The notes: a model not told the origin generated them from the sequence alone. 64,000 bases of DNA from Fusarium oxysporum f. sp. lycopersici 4287 (GCF_000149955.1 NC_030991.1:3515232-3579231); one strand, 5' to 3'; shown: positions 11,441-22,235, counted from the stretch's first letter. Translations and numbers: made by a program.

Positions 11441-11539
11441 CCTTTGATCACCGTTAAAGATTAGTCTGCTCAAATGGTGGTAGGACTAATCCTACGATAG
11501 ATAATTCCCCCACATCAACCGTAACGCACCAACTACTTG

Positions 11540-12120
11540 AGGCTCCACCGATCGTCTTGACGGAAGAGCAGCAAGCTCTTTATACTGCGCTGAAAAGAAG
11601 CGTTCGCGACCATCTAGCTTTTCAGTCTAAAGCTTCATTCTAGGCATTAGTGAGGGTAATGAGTGGACTACCTATATGTGTTAACATGCGGTTTTTACCT
11701 TTGTGTTGAGGCTGAAGCTCCTTAGATCCCGCAACCTTATGGCTTTATCACGGGGGTTTCATCGAGCTAGCTTTTACAGGTACGACAAAGGAGCGCGAAG
11801 GCGTGCCAACAACGCCATCTAGAAGTACACCTCGACGTAGTCTTCAATTTGGCGGATGATGTCATCAGCATTGTATTGAACTTGGTTCGATGGAGTTTTC
11901 AAGATCTTCTTTCAAGATCTTCTTTCAACAGCGAGTTGTTGGTTAAACAGCATGACTCATACCTGTTAGTATCATCGGACTGTTTGGGTGTACGTTTTGT
12001 GATATCCGAAAACCTCAAGACCCTAGCAACTTTTTAGGAAGTTTCACGTGGCCCCCGGAAATGGAACATACATCTTAGGTTGAGGAAAAGGTTGGAAACA
12101 TCCTCGCAAAGCCTCTTTTA
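11540..12120 (+). pseudogene. Possible decayed SNF2-type helicase fragment
   Basis: Broken plus-strand frames give, in order, pieces reminiscent of the C-terminal helicase lobe of Rad5/HLTF-like SNF2 proteins. These are LTEEQQALYTALKRSV near 11560-11610, then FDGVF near 11888 in a neighbouring frame, then LLVSSDCLGV near 11965-11995. Stops and frame changes interrupt everything. A 13-bp tandem duplication (aagatcttctttc twice, near 11900-11925) shifts the frame. The match is by eye and weak; it could be chance. Confidence 0.25.
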
Positions 12121-12531
12121 GCGTTGAACGAAACCTCTACATCATCCAGAGATTGGTCAAGCCCTCGCCTCTCGTTGATTCATCGGCGATTACATTGGTG
12201 CTGTGTAGAAATCATGTTAGTCGCAGTTAAAGCTAGCATAACCGCCGAGATCTCATTAATCACTCGTTGCCTCTGCAGTTACTCGCCTCGCTCGCCTCTT
12301 TCTGATTTTTATTTCCTTCCCGAAAATAGCCGCTGAAATAGCAAAATCCCATCGAAAACCTCTAGCTTCATTGTATTACCCTTGCCTCCTATTCTTCTTT
12401 CTTCCCTTCCTCGATAGTAGTTAACCGTAGTGCTATACGAGAGCTTCGTTGGGCGGTCCAGCAACATGTTCGTCGTATATGTAACACCTTTGAAACACTT
12501 CAATGCTATGCATTTGGTACCTTCCCTTTTC

Positions 12532-13816
12532 CTAAGTACCTACGACGTGTTTCTCATAAAATCGGAGCATCTGAGCCATGTTAGCACGAGTGCGGAGAAG
12601 TTAATGGTTTGAGCAACGGGTAAACAACCATCTGCGGGCACCTCTCGTACATAGTCTCAGTGTCGTGCTTAGTCCATTTGTCAGTATTCCAAGTAACATA
12701 ACATATCAGCCGTCCAGCGACGTCCTTGTGCAAATCATCAATTGTTTTGATCTCTTTCTCCCATGACCCCAAAGGAGGTCTCCATCCCTTCGGACTATCT
12801 CCCATAGGCCTTTCTTCTTTTATAGGAATTCTTGCATGCTTCTCATAATATCGGAGTATCTGAACCATGTTAGCACGAATACTGACAAGCCAGCGGTTTG
12901 AGCAACGGGTGGACAACCATTTGTGGGCACCTCTCATAGATGGTCTTCGTGCCGTGCTTAGTCTTTTTGCCATTTTCCCAGGTAACATAAAATATCAGGC
13001 GTCCAGCGTCCTTGTCACAACCGTCAATCGTTTTAACCTCACACAGCTCCGAAAGAGAACTCCATTCCTCCGCTGTCATTGGCCATGTCCCATCAGTACC
13101 ACACTGCTTGCTCCTTTTTGTTTGCCGCCGCTTGCCTGCTGTACCAGAAGTGCTGTCTGCCTTCGGTAAACGCTTCTTGGTCTTGGCCTCGCGGTGTGAT
13201 TCCTTGAAGATCCTGTGCTTCCCATCTATAGCATTAAAATACTCTGCAAGAATATCCTTGCCGGTGCCCCTTTCAGAACACATCACTAAGAATATTCAAG
13301 CTCAAAACGGGGATGCCGTGTACATACCTGAAGTGTTCTTTAGGTTCCCAAGTGTTATCTTTGTGGCTATAGTCTCTCCATTTAACCAGAAACCACACTT
13401 TGCCCTGTAAAGATGTGAGTCATGAACGCAACTACCGCCAAATTTGGAATCGCGATTACGTCTTTCCTCTTCTCGTGTTTCAAGATCTTCTCGACTTCAA
13501 AGCTGAGATTCGTAAGTATCAAGTGAAATTTATGGCAGAAGAACAGCTTACATGCCACGCCCACCTTCGCTATTAGATTGCTCTCCATCCGATTCCTCAA
13601 TCAGCAGTTCCCTTCTCACCCGGCTTGATCTTGTGGGCCTAAGAGCGCAGGCAGGAGGTTGGTTGGGGCAAGTGTTGCCAGGAGCTATGGAATGTTAGCT
13701 CGCTGTTTGTCTGACACGCGTCAAGGTGATGCGCTGTGCCTCTTTTTCTTGTAGTGGAAGATTTCGGAGGGGTCAATTAAGACGACGTTATGAGATAGAA
13801 TTATACCTGATTTCAT
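12532..13816 (-). CDS. HP1-like protein with one chromodomain and two chromo shadow domains
   Basis: This is a predicted heterochromatin protein that would bind methylated H3K9 through the chromodomain and dimerise through chromo shadow domains. I infer seven exons: 13816-13807, 13684-13552, 13502-13460, 13404-13328, 13269-12918, 12859-12629 and 12570-12532. All have GT...AG introns and sum to 885 nt in frame, giving 294 aa. The chromodomain is at residues 48-100, with cage-type aromatics F49, W71 and Y74 (VWFLVKWRDYSHKDNTW). Shadow domain 1 is at about 157-217 and shadow domain 2 at about 237-294. Both end in YERCPQM followed by a 58-nt intron and an LR-Y/F-YEKH exon. The paired introns are similar too, so an exon-intron unit was duplicated. 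Usual HP1 has a single shadow domain. The first 10-nt exon is the least certain part. Confidence 0.82.
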
Positions 13817-16352
13817 CGTAAAAATGTATGGATTTGCAGTTTGTTACTCCGGAATTCGATTTGATCGTGTCTGGCGCGCGGTTATTATACTGTCGCGAAA
13901 AGGCAAACTCCTGCAGCCAGGATCAGGCTTTTGAACATCTGGAAAAGAATACAAAAATGAAAAAGGGGAAATGTAGGTTTTCATGCTGCTTTCTATGAGC
14001 CTCATTTCAACATCATCTCAGCGCCGAAGCTCAACGATAGCTGTCCAAAATAAGCCTTTAGAGTTTTGACTCAAAGACACCCTGGTCTGTCCGATATGAA
14101 ATACCGACGCGTTTCACTTTCGTCCAGATTGAGAATTTGCCGAATTATCCACTCTAAGTTTCAATTTTCGCCCAGCCGAAATGATACAGAGCCGGTCGAC
14201 ATCGGTTATCCATCCAGCACCTTCAATTCCACCCATCTCGTTGCTTCGCCTCGGTCTTGTTTTCTTCGCATCACGACGACCATCAGGTCGCTATGGAACA
14301 GGATGCTGTACAAACCGTCTCGCGCCTTGAGCATCAAAGCCTGTATTGCCAATGAGGCGCAAATTAAATCATCTGCTAAAAACGCGCTTCTACTCCGCCA
14401 TCTAGATAAAAACTCCCTCAATCAAAACCGTTTCCCTCTTGCTTCTCATGAAAGACCACCTACAAGCATTCAGTAACCAAGCGCAACAGTTTTGCAACTG
14501 ACCTGGAACATTCGGCTCAGAAAGGACCCAGGATCAATTCACATCACCCGACCTCATGTCGCGAATTTATCGAATGCACCGAGCGTCACACAATCATGAA
14601 CTCTGGCTCTTTGGATTCATATTGGGAGTCATGAATAGAAGCCCTGCTCTTCTTGCGCGATTGCTACAGCATCAAGTATTGCACCTTTCAATCTGACAAT
14701 GACCCTTATTGATTAAATAAAGGTCTAATTTGCCGCCATAAGGACGTTTTGTACACTGTGTACAGTCATTTACATGACTGATATCACGCAAATCAATGTA
14801 CTCAACTGACGACGTTCAGTGGCAGTACTTATGACTCGCACTGTCACTTTATCTCCCCTACTCCAGGTTCGTGGCCCAAACCACCAGGCAGCAGCGGTAC
14901 CTCTAGGTACTGCATTTGCTTAGCCGGAAATTGCTTCCCCACCCATAAGGCGGCCAAATTGTCACAAGCCGCTTGCTTATGAGGTAGAGCCATGTACCCC
15001 TATGACCTACCCTAGACATTACAATGAAAGTGCAAGTGCTCAACACCGCAACTCTCCCCTGTAAAAATTCTTTCTTGGCACGCACTGTTAGTGCGGTGCT
15101 AGGAGCGGGATTTTCTACGGGCCATGCGACTACACAAAACTGCGGGGATGCTATCGGCTCCCTAACAGCAGCTTTCAGAGAAGGAATTTTGGAGAGTTCG
15201 CCTTCTCTGACAACAACTTTGTCGGATCTAATGGCGGCACCCCAGAACCAGAACGCCTTAGATATCGGAGGACGATGCCCATGGGCATCGGTAGCGACAT
15301 CCTCCCGATCAACGACGCCGATTGCGATGGGTTTTTCTCCTTTGAAGGCAAGCCGCACCGCCGGCCTCTGATCCCTTCCCAAGGTTTTTCCCTGCCGCCA
15401 CGACAGTCGACTACGAGCTACAACTTGGTTACTGGAGATTGTGGACTGCATCAGCAGATGTAGCGATGCGTGAGAGAATTCTGGTCGGTGGAAAAATTTG
15501 ACAGATTGCCCCCGAACCCGCTGACGGGTGACGGGCTTGACAAAAACAGCGCCTTTTGTGCCTTGGTATGCTGGATGGTGAAGGAAGCGGGGTATCCTGT
15601 ACCTAGCTAGCTCAGCACGTCTTTTGCTCCAGTAGGAGATTTGGCTTCGTTACAGCCACCCAGACGAAAAATATACACATAACATAGTGCTCAACACCGT
15701 AGCGATTCTGCCGTGCAGCTGGGGTACATTCTTTTGCCCTCTCAATGCACTTAAGAATACTGGGAACCAGAAAACGCCGAAACCTACCATAATGCCTTCT
15801 TGCCATCTCACGTGCTGCCTGAGTTTAGTCTCACCCATGATGTCAGGGTACTAGCCCGTTGCAATTGGCCTGGTGACTCTGTAGAGCTATCCGTGCTGCT
15901 AAAATTAATTTGCCCCACTTCCTGGTCCCAGATCAGCCTTTCCTATGACGAAGGCAGAATCTCACGTGAACTCGCGTGAACTCGCTAATCGTGGTTAAGT
16001 TTCTAGTGGCGACCACGCGGTCTTTCTCTACCCCGCGACGCGTGCAAGGGTTGAGGAAGCAACTTGAAAAGGGGCGTGCCCTCCCCCCTTCCGACAGGTA
16101 GTCCCAATGCCAGTTCTTCCTGCCCCTTCATTACTTTCTCAACTTTCTATCACTATTATGAATACTTACAGGGTCTGGGTCGTTTAACAGTCTTTGTATC
16201 TTTTTTCATTATGCCCCTTATCGGGGACGTACCCGCTGTCTCCATCGATCGTCATACAATCTATTCAAGGTACTCAAAGCCTTGGTTTTCCTGCTACGAC
16301 GACATTTTCCTCGAATAGTAGTTTCACCATACAGCTCAGAGGTTGAGTAGAC
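13817..16352. other. Stretch with only weak ORFs
   Basis: The best candidate is an ATG-led plus-strand frame at 15024-15371 (115 aa), opposed by a 182-codon frame on the minus strand at 14903-15451. Neither has a recognisable domain, so I do not call either as a gene. The frame at 14066-14476 starts with TTG. CT-rich sequence before 16353 fits a fungal promoter. Confidence 0.4.
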
Positions 16353-17639
16353 ATGGCCACTTCACAGTCTTCTACACCAATAAATACTCGGCAAAAAATC
16401 AATCGGCGCGAACGGCGTCCGTCTCGCGTCTTCCCACCAGACAAGAACTCTCTTTACGATATCCTTCGCCAACACGCCTGTGAATCCCTCTTCGTACTGC
16501 CAATTTGCTGGACCGATTCACACTCTCTTTATCTCGGCGTGGAATGGAGAGAACTACCGCCATGCGATACACCTCGGCCTCCAAATTCTCCAGGCACACC
16601 GTCGCGAGGGCACCTCAACCCGTCGAGCACTATCAACAGACTAATAGCAGCACTCGACCAGATTCTTGAGCCCGACCTACTGCCCTCTAAAAAAACCCTC
16701 GCTGCTATTGAGACAGTTCTCGGGGTTCTATGGCGTACACCCTTCAGCGAGCCGTGCAAGTCACCCAAGCTGCATTTATACTTCGGCAGTCGTGTTTACC
16801 GTGGTGCTGTGGGCGCGCAGTTTATGTGGAATCTCACTTCTAAGGAGACAGCTTCTTCCTCTTCTTCGTCCAGATCAGCTTCCACGGTACCCTCGGTGCC
16901 CATTGATGTCTTAAAACAATCTTCCCCCAACCAAAGCCATTTTGCTCCGTCCATAATCTGCTACGTCGGCAAACCTCAGGTAGCGTCAGCCCGAAGAAAA
17001 TGTTTTAGAGTCAAGCCAGACTCTCGCGGGTCGTATGATGAACGTGTGCTTCGCCTCCAGGAACGAAGACGTCGCAAAATAGATCCTTCGAACTCGGACA
17101 AAGATGCCTATTTTATAGCTGTTTTTCTCGCTATGGCTCAGAAGCACTTCTACCCTACTCCATCAATCAGTGGCAGGTGCGACTCGCAGATGCCGAAACA
17201 TCGAAGCATTCCACCGCGCCCTGACTTTCACGACCTAAAGTTAAGGATCCTTACCCACGATGTTGATAAAAAGGAATTCATTGTCTACACTGGATATCTA
17301 ACAAGGGGATTCTTGCAAAAGTTCCACAACCCCTCCAAGACTCCGGCCGACGATGACGATGCTGTTGTGTCTGGTCTCAAGATTGAATACACAAGAGTTC
17401 CCATTTGGCCAATCCTAGGTCTGCGCGAGAGACTTGGCAAAGCTTTGGGTCCAGACATTGTCGGAAACTTCAATCCAGACGAGATGGAAACATGGGAGAC
17501 AGGCCCCGAGACAGAACCCGAGACAGAACCTGAGACAGAACCCGAGACAGACCCTGAGAAACAAAATGGCAAGAGGCGCAGGCCAAGTATTCCACCACAA
17601 GCCGTACAGAAAGAGACAGCAAAGCGAAACAAGCGATGA
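16353..17639 (+). CDS. Conserved-looking hypothetical protein with PETE repeat tail
   Basis: This single-exon frame encodes 428 aa with a clear ATG in a CT-rich promoter context. The N-terminus is basic (INRRERRPSR). The middle has a globular region with GVEWRELPP, LHLYFGSRVYRGAVG and PIWPILGLRERLGKALGPD, and a serine run at about residues 166-175. Near residue 390 an imperfect PETE repeat leads into a Lys/Arg-rich tail that could act as a nuclear localisation signal. I do not recognise a named domain. The codon pattern and length make it a likely real gene. It faces away from the F-box-like gene at 18725-19942, which also carries a tandem repeat. Confidence 0.75.
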   Translation: MATSQSSTPINTRQKINRRERRPSRVFPPDKNSLYDILRQHACESLFVLPICWTDSHSLYLGVEWRELPPCDTPRPPNSPGTPSRGHLNPSSTINRLIAALDQILEPDLLPSKKTLAAIETVLGVLWRTPFSEPCKSPKLHLYFGSRVYRGAVGAQFMWNLTSKETASSSSSSRSASTVPSVPIDVLKQSSPNQSHFAPSIICYVGKPQVASARRKCFRVKPDSRGSYDERVLRLQERRRRKIDPSNSDKDAYFIAVFLAMAQKHFYPTPSISGRCDSQMPKHRSIPPRPDFHDLKLRILTHDVDKKEFIVYTGYLTRGFLQKFHNPSKTPADDDDAVVSGLKIEYTRVPIWPILGLRERLGKALGPDIVGNFNPDEMETWETGPETEPETEPETEPETDPEKQNGKRRRPSIPPQAVQKETAKRNKR

Positions 17640-18724
17640 AAGAAAATGTATACATACATGTTGGTGAAGTGAAATGATAAATAGTCGACGGAATTTACGA
17701 AACTGATCGGGCCGAGCCTAACGACGAAAGGCAAATGATTGATTTTTCCAAGGATGGTTAAGTCCAGCGTGGAATGAACGGAGACGAGCTCGCCAAGGGA
17801 CAGCACTTTGGCGGTTTGTGGCAGACTGCTGGCTGGTTTTCAACCCAGATAGCGCTTACGAAGGGCCAGAAATTGTCATTTTCAATGCATTAGAAATGGT
17901 TCTCTCTGCCTAAAGTGTATAAAGAATATGGCATGATTATTGATACATTACCTTGATATGTCTCGGTGAGATATCAGACATGGTTAACATGCACACTTAG
18001 CACCAGACGTCTCGGTGACTCGATAGGCCTTGAGTATTTGGTAGTAGGTAATTGCATTGGGAACCCCCCTCACCGATTGAGTTTCTATCATCTGCTAATG
18101 TTGGTAATGCACCCCTACCGAAACCCTGTATTCCGTTGACTCAGGTACGATAGGTTTGAATGATAACTAAACGTAAAAGCTGCCAAGCGGCTCAAAAATA
18201 GAGAACTGGATGAGGAAAATTTCCTGCAACTTCCGACAATGAGTGCCGTTTTATGGTCGAACCAACTCGGCTCTCCTTACCAATAACGCGCGTCCAGCCC
18301 GAGAAAACAGATCCACAGGAAGCCGAGCTGACCGGCGCTCAAACGGGCCCAGGCCCGCCTTTTTCCCACCTTGCGGAATCAGAGTGATAAGCAAGAATAC
18401 CCAGAAATTTATTCAATGGCCGGCCAACATTATATTTGGCCCAGAAGTTCGCCCAACTAGTTCGTGTACGAAACCTTCATCTACATGGCAAGCAAAGACG
18501 TGTGGACAAACTCGGATCTGGCGAGGGGCCATGTGGGGGAGCAAGGCTCCTGTGTTTTGACTTCAAGGAAGATGTAGTGGACTAAAAGCTTGAAGTTTGT
18601 ACTTCGCCGAATTGCCCCACCGATGGTGTTCATATTGGAAAGAATGATGAGAATTCATGCAAAAGATAAATAACCTACGTCTAGACCTGCTTGAAGGAAG
18701 CAAGGAATGACACACTTGCTCTTT
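17640..18724. other. Intergenic region between convergent genes
   Basis: No gene is recognised. The segment near 18415-18530 belongs to a small dispersed repeat also found near 26302-26400. Confidence 0.5.
18415..18530. repeat. Short dispersed repeat, copy 1
   Basis: The stretch including ggccaacatta, then tcgtgtacgaa, cttcatct, acatggcaag and ggatctggcgaggg recurs in the same order near 26302-26400 with substitutions and small indels. It has no coding potential and could be a remnant of a transposon end. Confidence 0.55.
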
Positions 18725-19942
18725 TCAATCCCTCCCAATCAGATCCTTCTCCTCCTCCTCCTCCTCCTCCTCCTCCACATGATGATCAAATCGTCGTTCA
18801 GCCCTCTCTTCTTCAAGCATCTTTCCCATCGCTATGACTACCAACTCAGGGAACAACTCCGGTTCTTTAAGCATACGCATTCCAGCCTCGAGACGTGGGT
18901 CTAATCTCGCAAAGAATTTACATGTCCTTTTCCAGGAACGTAAACGGCAATGGTGATCCGCAAAATCTGCAAGTCGCTTCGAGGTCTGCCGCGTTAGGTT
19001 GCACTCACTGATGGCCTTGTCAAGCCATTCTCCCTTTTCCGGATTGAACAGTTCTTTTGAATTTCCAAGGAAGTGGAGAATCCGTTCCTGTTCGGGGCTT
19101 GGCTGCTTTTGCAGCAAATCATTTGCAAGCTCGATGACCTCAACCTTTGCCCAACACACCAAGATGAGATGGATAAACTGCTTTTGTTCAGGCGTGAGAC
19201 CATTGGCCACCGCATTCAGCATTTGATGACGGAGAGACGGTCTCTTTGAATCGACAAAGAACAGCGGGGCTCCATTTGTGGCGAGTATTCGACCGAGCAT
19301 GGCCAATCTATGCTGGCCATAATACCGTCTTTTACGGGACGCGAGGAACCAGATGAGCTTCAACATCTCCGTTTCTGCATCCTCAAGTTGGGGTTGTATG
19401 TCGATAAACCCCAAGTTGTCAAGTGAGGGCATACTGCAATCATTGGTGTAGGAATCGTTTTCAGACTCATCTCCACCATCATCTTCAGACCCATCTTCAG
19501 ATCCATCTTCAGACCCATCTTCAGACCCATCTTCAGACCCATCTTCAGACCCATCTTCAGACCCATCTTCAGACCCATCTTCAGACCCATCTTCAGACCC
19601 ATCTTCAGACCCATCTTCAGACTCAGTTTCCATTTCATCGCTCTCCGTTTCGGTGTCGGAACCGTCTTCACGCTTCAGATAAAGCCATGGGATTTGAGCG
19701 TCGAGAACGAGCAAGCAGAGTCCCATGGCCTCCCCAGGGCGGTTTCCCAAATACTTCAGAGCTTCGAAGATATCCCAAGGATCTTTTAGGCTTTGCATAA
19801 TGCTGAATTGAAGCGATGAGCCATAACTCAGCAGTAGGGCCCTCCACAACTTCGACGTGAATCCCAATGCAATGATACCCTTGTCGTCTAATGCATCAAT
19901 TATTTGGGTTCGGATTTCTTTTGGGAGTGAACATAGATCCAT
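18725..19942 (-). CDS. F-box-like protein with acidic SEDG minisatellite
   Basis: This single-exon frame encodes 405 aa from the ATG at 19942. The open frame extends upstream to 20164, but that first codon is GTG. The N-terminus MDLCSLPKEIRTQIIDAL resembles an F-box start, so a substrate-adaptor role in an SCF ubiquitin ligase is plausible but inferred. The middle carries about eleven consecutive SEDG units encoded by a 12-bp repeat. The C-terminus has nine or so glutamates encoded by a CTC triplet run at about 18748-18775. Downstream helical sequence has no named repeat I can identify. The repeat length is probably variable between strains. Confidence 0.7.
   Translation of the reverse strand: MDLCSLPKEIRTQIIDALDDKGIIALGFTSKLWRALLLSYGSSLQFSIMQSLKDPWDIFEALKYLGNRPGEAMGLCLLVLDAQIPWLYLKREDGSDTETESDEMETESEDGSEDGSEDGSEDGSEDGSEDGSEDGSEDGSEDGSEDGSEDGSEDDGGDESENDSYTNDCSMPSLDNLGFIDIQPQLEDAETEMLKLIWFLASRKRRYYGQHRLAMLGRILATNGAPLFFVDSKRPSLRHQMLNAVANGLTPEQKQFIHLILVCWAKVEVIELANDLLQKQPSPEQERILHFLGNSKELFNPEKGEWLDKAISECNLTRQTSKRLADFADHHCRLRSWKRTCKFFARLDPRLEAGMRMLKEPELFPELVVIAMGKMLEEERAERRFDHHVEEEEEEEEEKDLIGRD
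19481..19620. repeat. Coding 12-bp minisatellite
   Basis: The unit cttcagacccat is repeated about eleven times with almost no variation (one unit has t for c, and the edges are degenerate). Read on the minus strand it encodes Ser-Glu-Asp-Gly. Because the unit is a multiple of three, copy-number change keeps the frame. Confidence 0.95.
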
Positions 19943-20779
19943 TCGATAAAGGGATAAATGAATGAGAATAGAGGGCGAAAGTCTGTTATGGATGGAGGAG
20001 ATGAAGAAGAGCAGATAGTTGCGAGCTTCGGTCAATAAACTGGCTGGGCACACAGTGGTTCCACTTTTGAACTCGGGTTTCAAAATTTCTCGTTTTTTTT
20101 GCTGCTGTGCAGGGGTTGCTTTTTGAATTCGGCTCGAGATCCAATAAGATGGCTTGAGACTCACATCCTTTGGCCAAGCGACTTATGTTTTTTGCTGAAC
20201 CGACTACGCCTACAGACCAATCAAGCGGCGCCAAGAGAATCATCTTCCCAAACCAGTGAATCGGGCTCGAGCGTTTGATGAATATTTGGGTCAACGCTCC
20301 TAATAATTCAAGTCGACTTGTTCAATTCAAGCCTAATCCCCTGACTTGCAAATCAGGAAAAAAGGCCACAAGTCGAGTCTATCTAAGTCCTGACTTACAA
20401 GCCAGCAAGTCAGCATAGTAAAATTAGTAATATATAGGTATCTTTTACCTCTTTTTTCAAGTAAATTCTAAAGACCTAGGGTAAGTCTTTTCATCTTATC
20501 TCGCCTAATTAGGCTAGTGCTGTGATTTGCAAATCGAGTTACTCAATTCAATTCCGATTGGCTAGACTAAGTCCAGCTCAAGTCCACCCCCCACAAGTCA
20601 TGCCAATCAAAAACCTAGTTTAAATTAAGTTATTGGTAGCGTTGCTTTGGGTCAATGCTTACCCTGACCAGGATGGGTCACAGAACGCTAACCGGAAATA
20701 ACAAGAAGGTCGGCGGTCTAGACATTCATGACGTAACATATGATCACAACTGTAAAACAAAGGTAACGTGCACGATAGG
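19943..20779. other. Intergenic, AT-rich and repetitive near 20300-20620
   Basis: Between 20300 and 20620 short variants of caagtc, gacttgcaaatc and ttcaattcaa recur in both orientations, giving a degenerate direct and inverted repeat texture. No gene is recognised. It may be a decayed transposon terminus next to the LINE relic. Confidence 0.4.
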
Positions 20780-21090
20780 TGCAAGCGATCGCGACACCTC
20801 GGCAGCAGTTGGGACAAGGCACTATCCAGGAGATCTACAAGCATGTCTAACGCCTTGAAAAGGACGGTAATGCCATCAGGATGCAATAGATATGGTCCAC
20901 GGACGAGTCCTTCACACTAGGCGCAGAAGCAAAGGCAGAAGCGCGTAAGGCGACACGCATCGACAAGGCGCTGCCCGGCAAGCACATGCGCATGCTATAC
21001 GATGACCTCACGGGACGCGAGTCCGACATCTTAGTGTAACTACGAACGGGGATAGCACGGGTCAACAGGTAGCTGTACAGAATATGCACA
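20780..21090 (+). mobile_element. Decayed LINE fragment (Tad1-like ORF2 3' part)
   Basis: A plus-strand frame reads AEARKATRIDKALPGKH, LYDDLTGRESDIL and LRTGIARVN in order. This resembles the segment after the RNase H domain of fungal Tad1/I-type LINE ORF2 proteins. Stops interrupt it where Q or W codons are expected (for example TAG before LRTG), consistent with C-to-T and G-to-A mutation. Only a few hundred bases are recognisable. The family assignment is from memory of the motif pattern, not a search. Confidence 0.5.
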
Positions 21091-21464
21091 GCAGGGACAG
21101 ATATGTGTGACAGCAGCAGTCATACGGTTACCAGATCGCCTGGCCCTGACGGCATCCGTCTACGTGCCGGGGAGAGACCCTTAGGCTCTACAGGACTTAT
21201 ACGCCAAAGTTCATCCAGCTATTAAAGACGCAAGACGAAGACCAGGAAGAGCGGTGGATGTAGGACGGACGCCCTACGGTCGATGGTCCTCTTGGACTGA
21301 CCAAGAAACACCACCGGTCCTCAAGGGATCGACCATTTTACATTCACGGTCCAGTAAAGATCACTCTGGTATAAAGACCACATTCGTTAGCACTTTCATA
21401 GGTCTTAGCTCACGAGCTATCAATAAGTCTTCTTTATAGCTTTTAAAGTTTACAGCTATATAAG

Positions 21465-21835
21465 ATTTCTTTTAAAAGTCTAGAAAAATTAATATAGCTT
21501 ATTTTAAGCCTTAAATATAAGTTATTAAAATCTTAGCTATTTTAAGTTTAATTTGAATTGTTACGAATTATTTAAAAAACTGCCTTTAAGGTGAACAGTG
21601 GGGTGCCTCGCTCGCTTGTCTGTCTCGCTCGCTTATCGTGTACGTTATATAGGACTTGTTTTTAAAAACTTAGGAGATTAACATAGCTTATTTTAAGACC
21701 TATATACAGTATAAGCCATTAAAATCCCGGCCATTTTAAGCTTAATCTTGATTTTTAAGAATTACTTAAAAAACATAGTTTTCAAGGTGAAAAGTAGGTT
21801 GATCCACTTGCTTGTCTGATCCACTCGTACGTTAA
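21465..21835. repeat. AT-rich tandem direct repeat, two diverged units
   Basis: Two units of about 180-190 bp (roughly 21465-21655 and 21658-21835) share the order atagcttattttaag, attaaaatc, ccattttaag-like, tacttaaaaaac-like and aaggtgaa. Each ends in a block containing ttgtctg and cgctcg/cactcg. The AT-rich composition with TA-ending motifs suggests RIP-type decay of a duplicated element. Confidence 0.6.
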
Positions 21836-22235
21836 CGAGATTTAATTAGCTTACAACAATCAACTCTAGTAGAGCGGGGCAAGAAAAATCAATTCTACTA
21901 TTAATTGATTTTGTCATGACTACCTACAAAAGGTGCTTGCGTTCGCTTATCTATTGCATATGATTACTGTATACGCCAACTGTTTTTAGGTAGCTGTATT
22001 CAAAACACCTCCGTATGGGGCTCGGAATAAGTCAATTTTCCGAGAGAGCACGGACTTTTTATCTTGGGGGCCACTTGACATTTTCCCTGCTTCCTACCTC
22101 ACTTGATTTACCTACCACGTTCAAACTTTATTCACCTATCCACCTTCATCTTTCATTACGATTGGGCCTTCTCAAGCATTTAGTTCTCTCTTTAATATTC
22201 AATTCGCGGAAGCATCCCGCACCATAACCGAGCGA

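Noticed and set aside
12867..13410. Plus-strand ORFs of 100 and 132 codons
   Set aside because: They are antisense shadows of the HP1-like exons.
14066..14476. 136-codon plus-strand ORF
   Set aside because: It begins with TTG, has no motif and is overlapped by an open minus frame.
14903..15451. Overlapping ORFs on both strands (182 and 115 codons)
   Set aside because: No domain, no splice pattern and no way to choose the coding strand by eye.
19481..19620. Regular repeat suggestive of a CRISPR array
   Set aside because: Units are 12 bp without spacers, in frame inside a coding region of a eukaryote.
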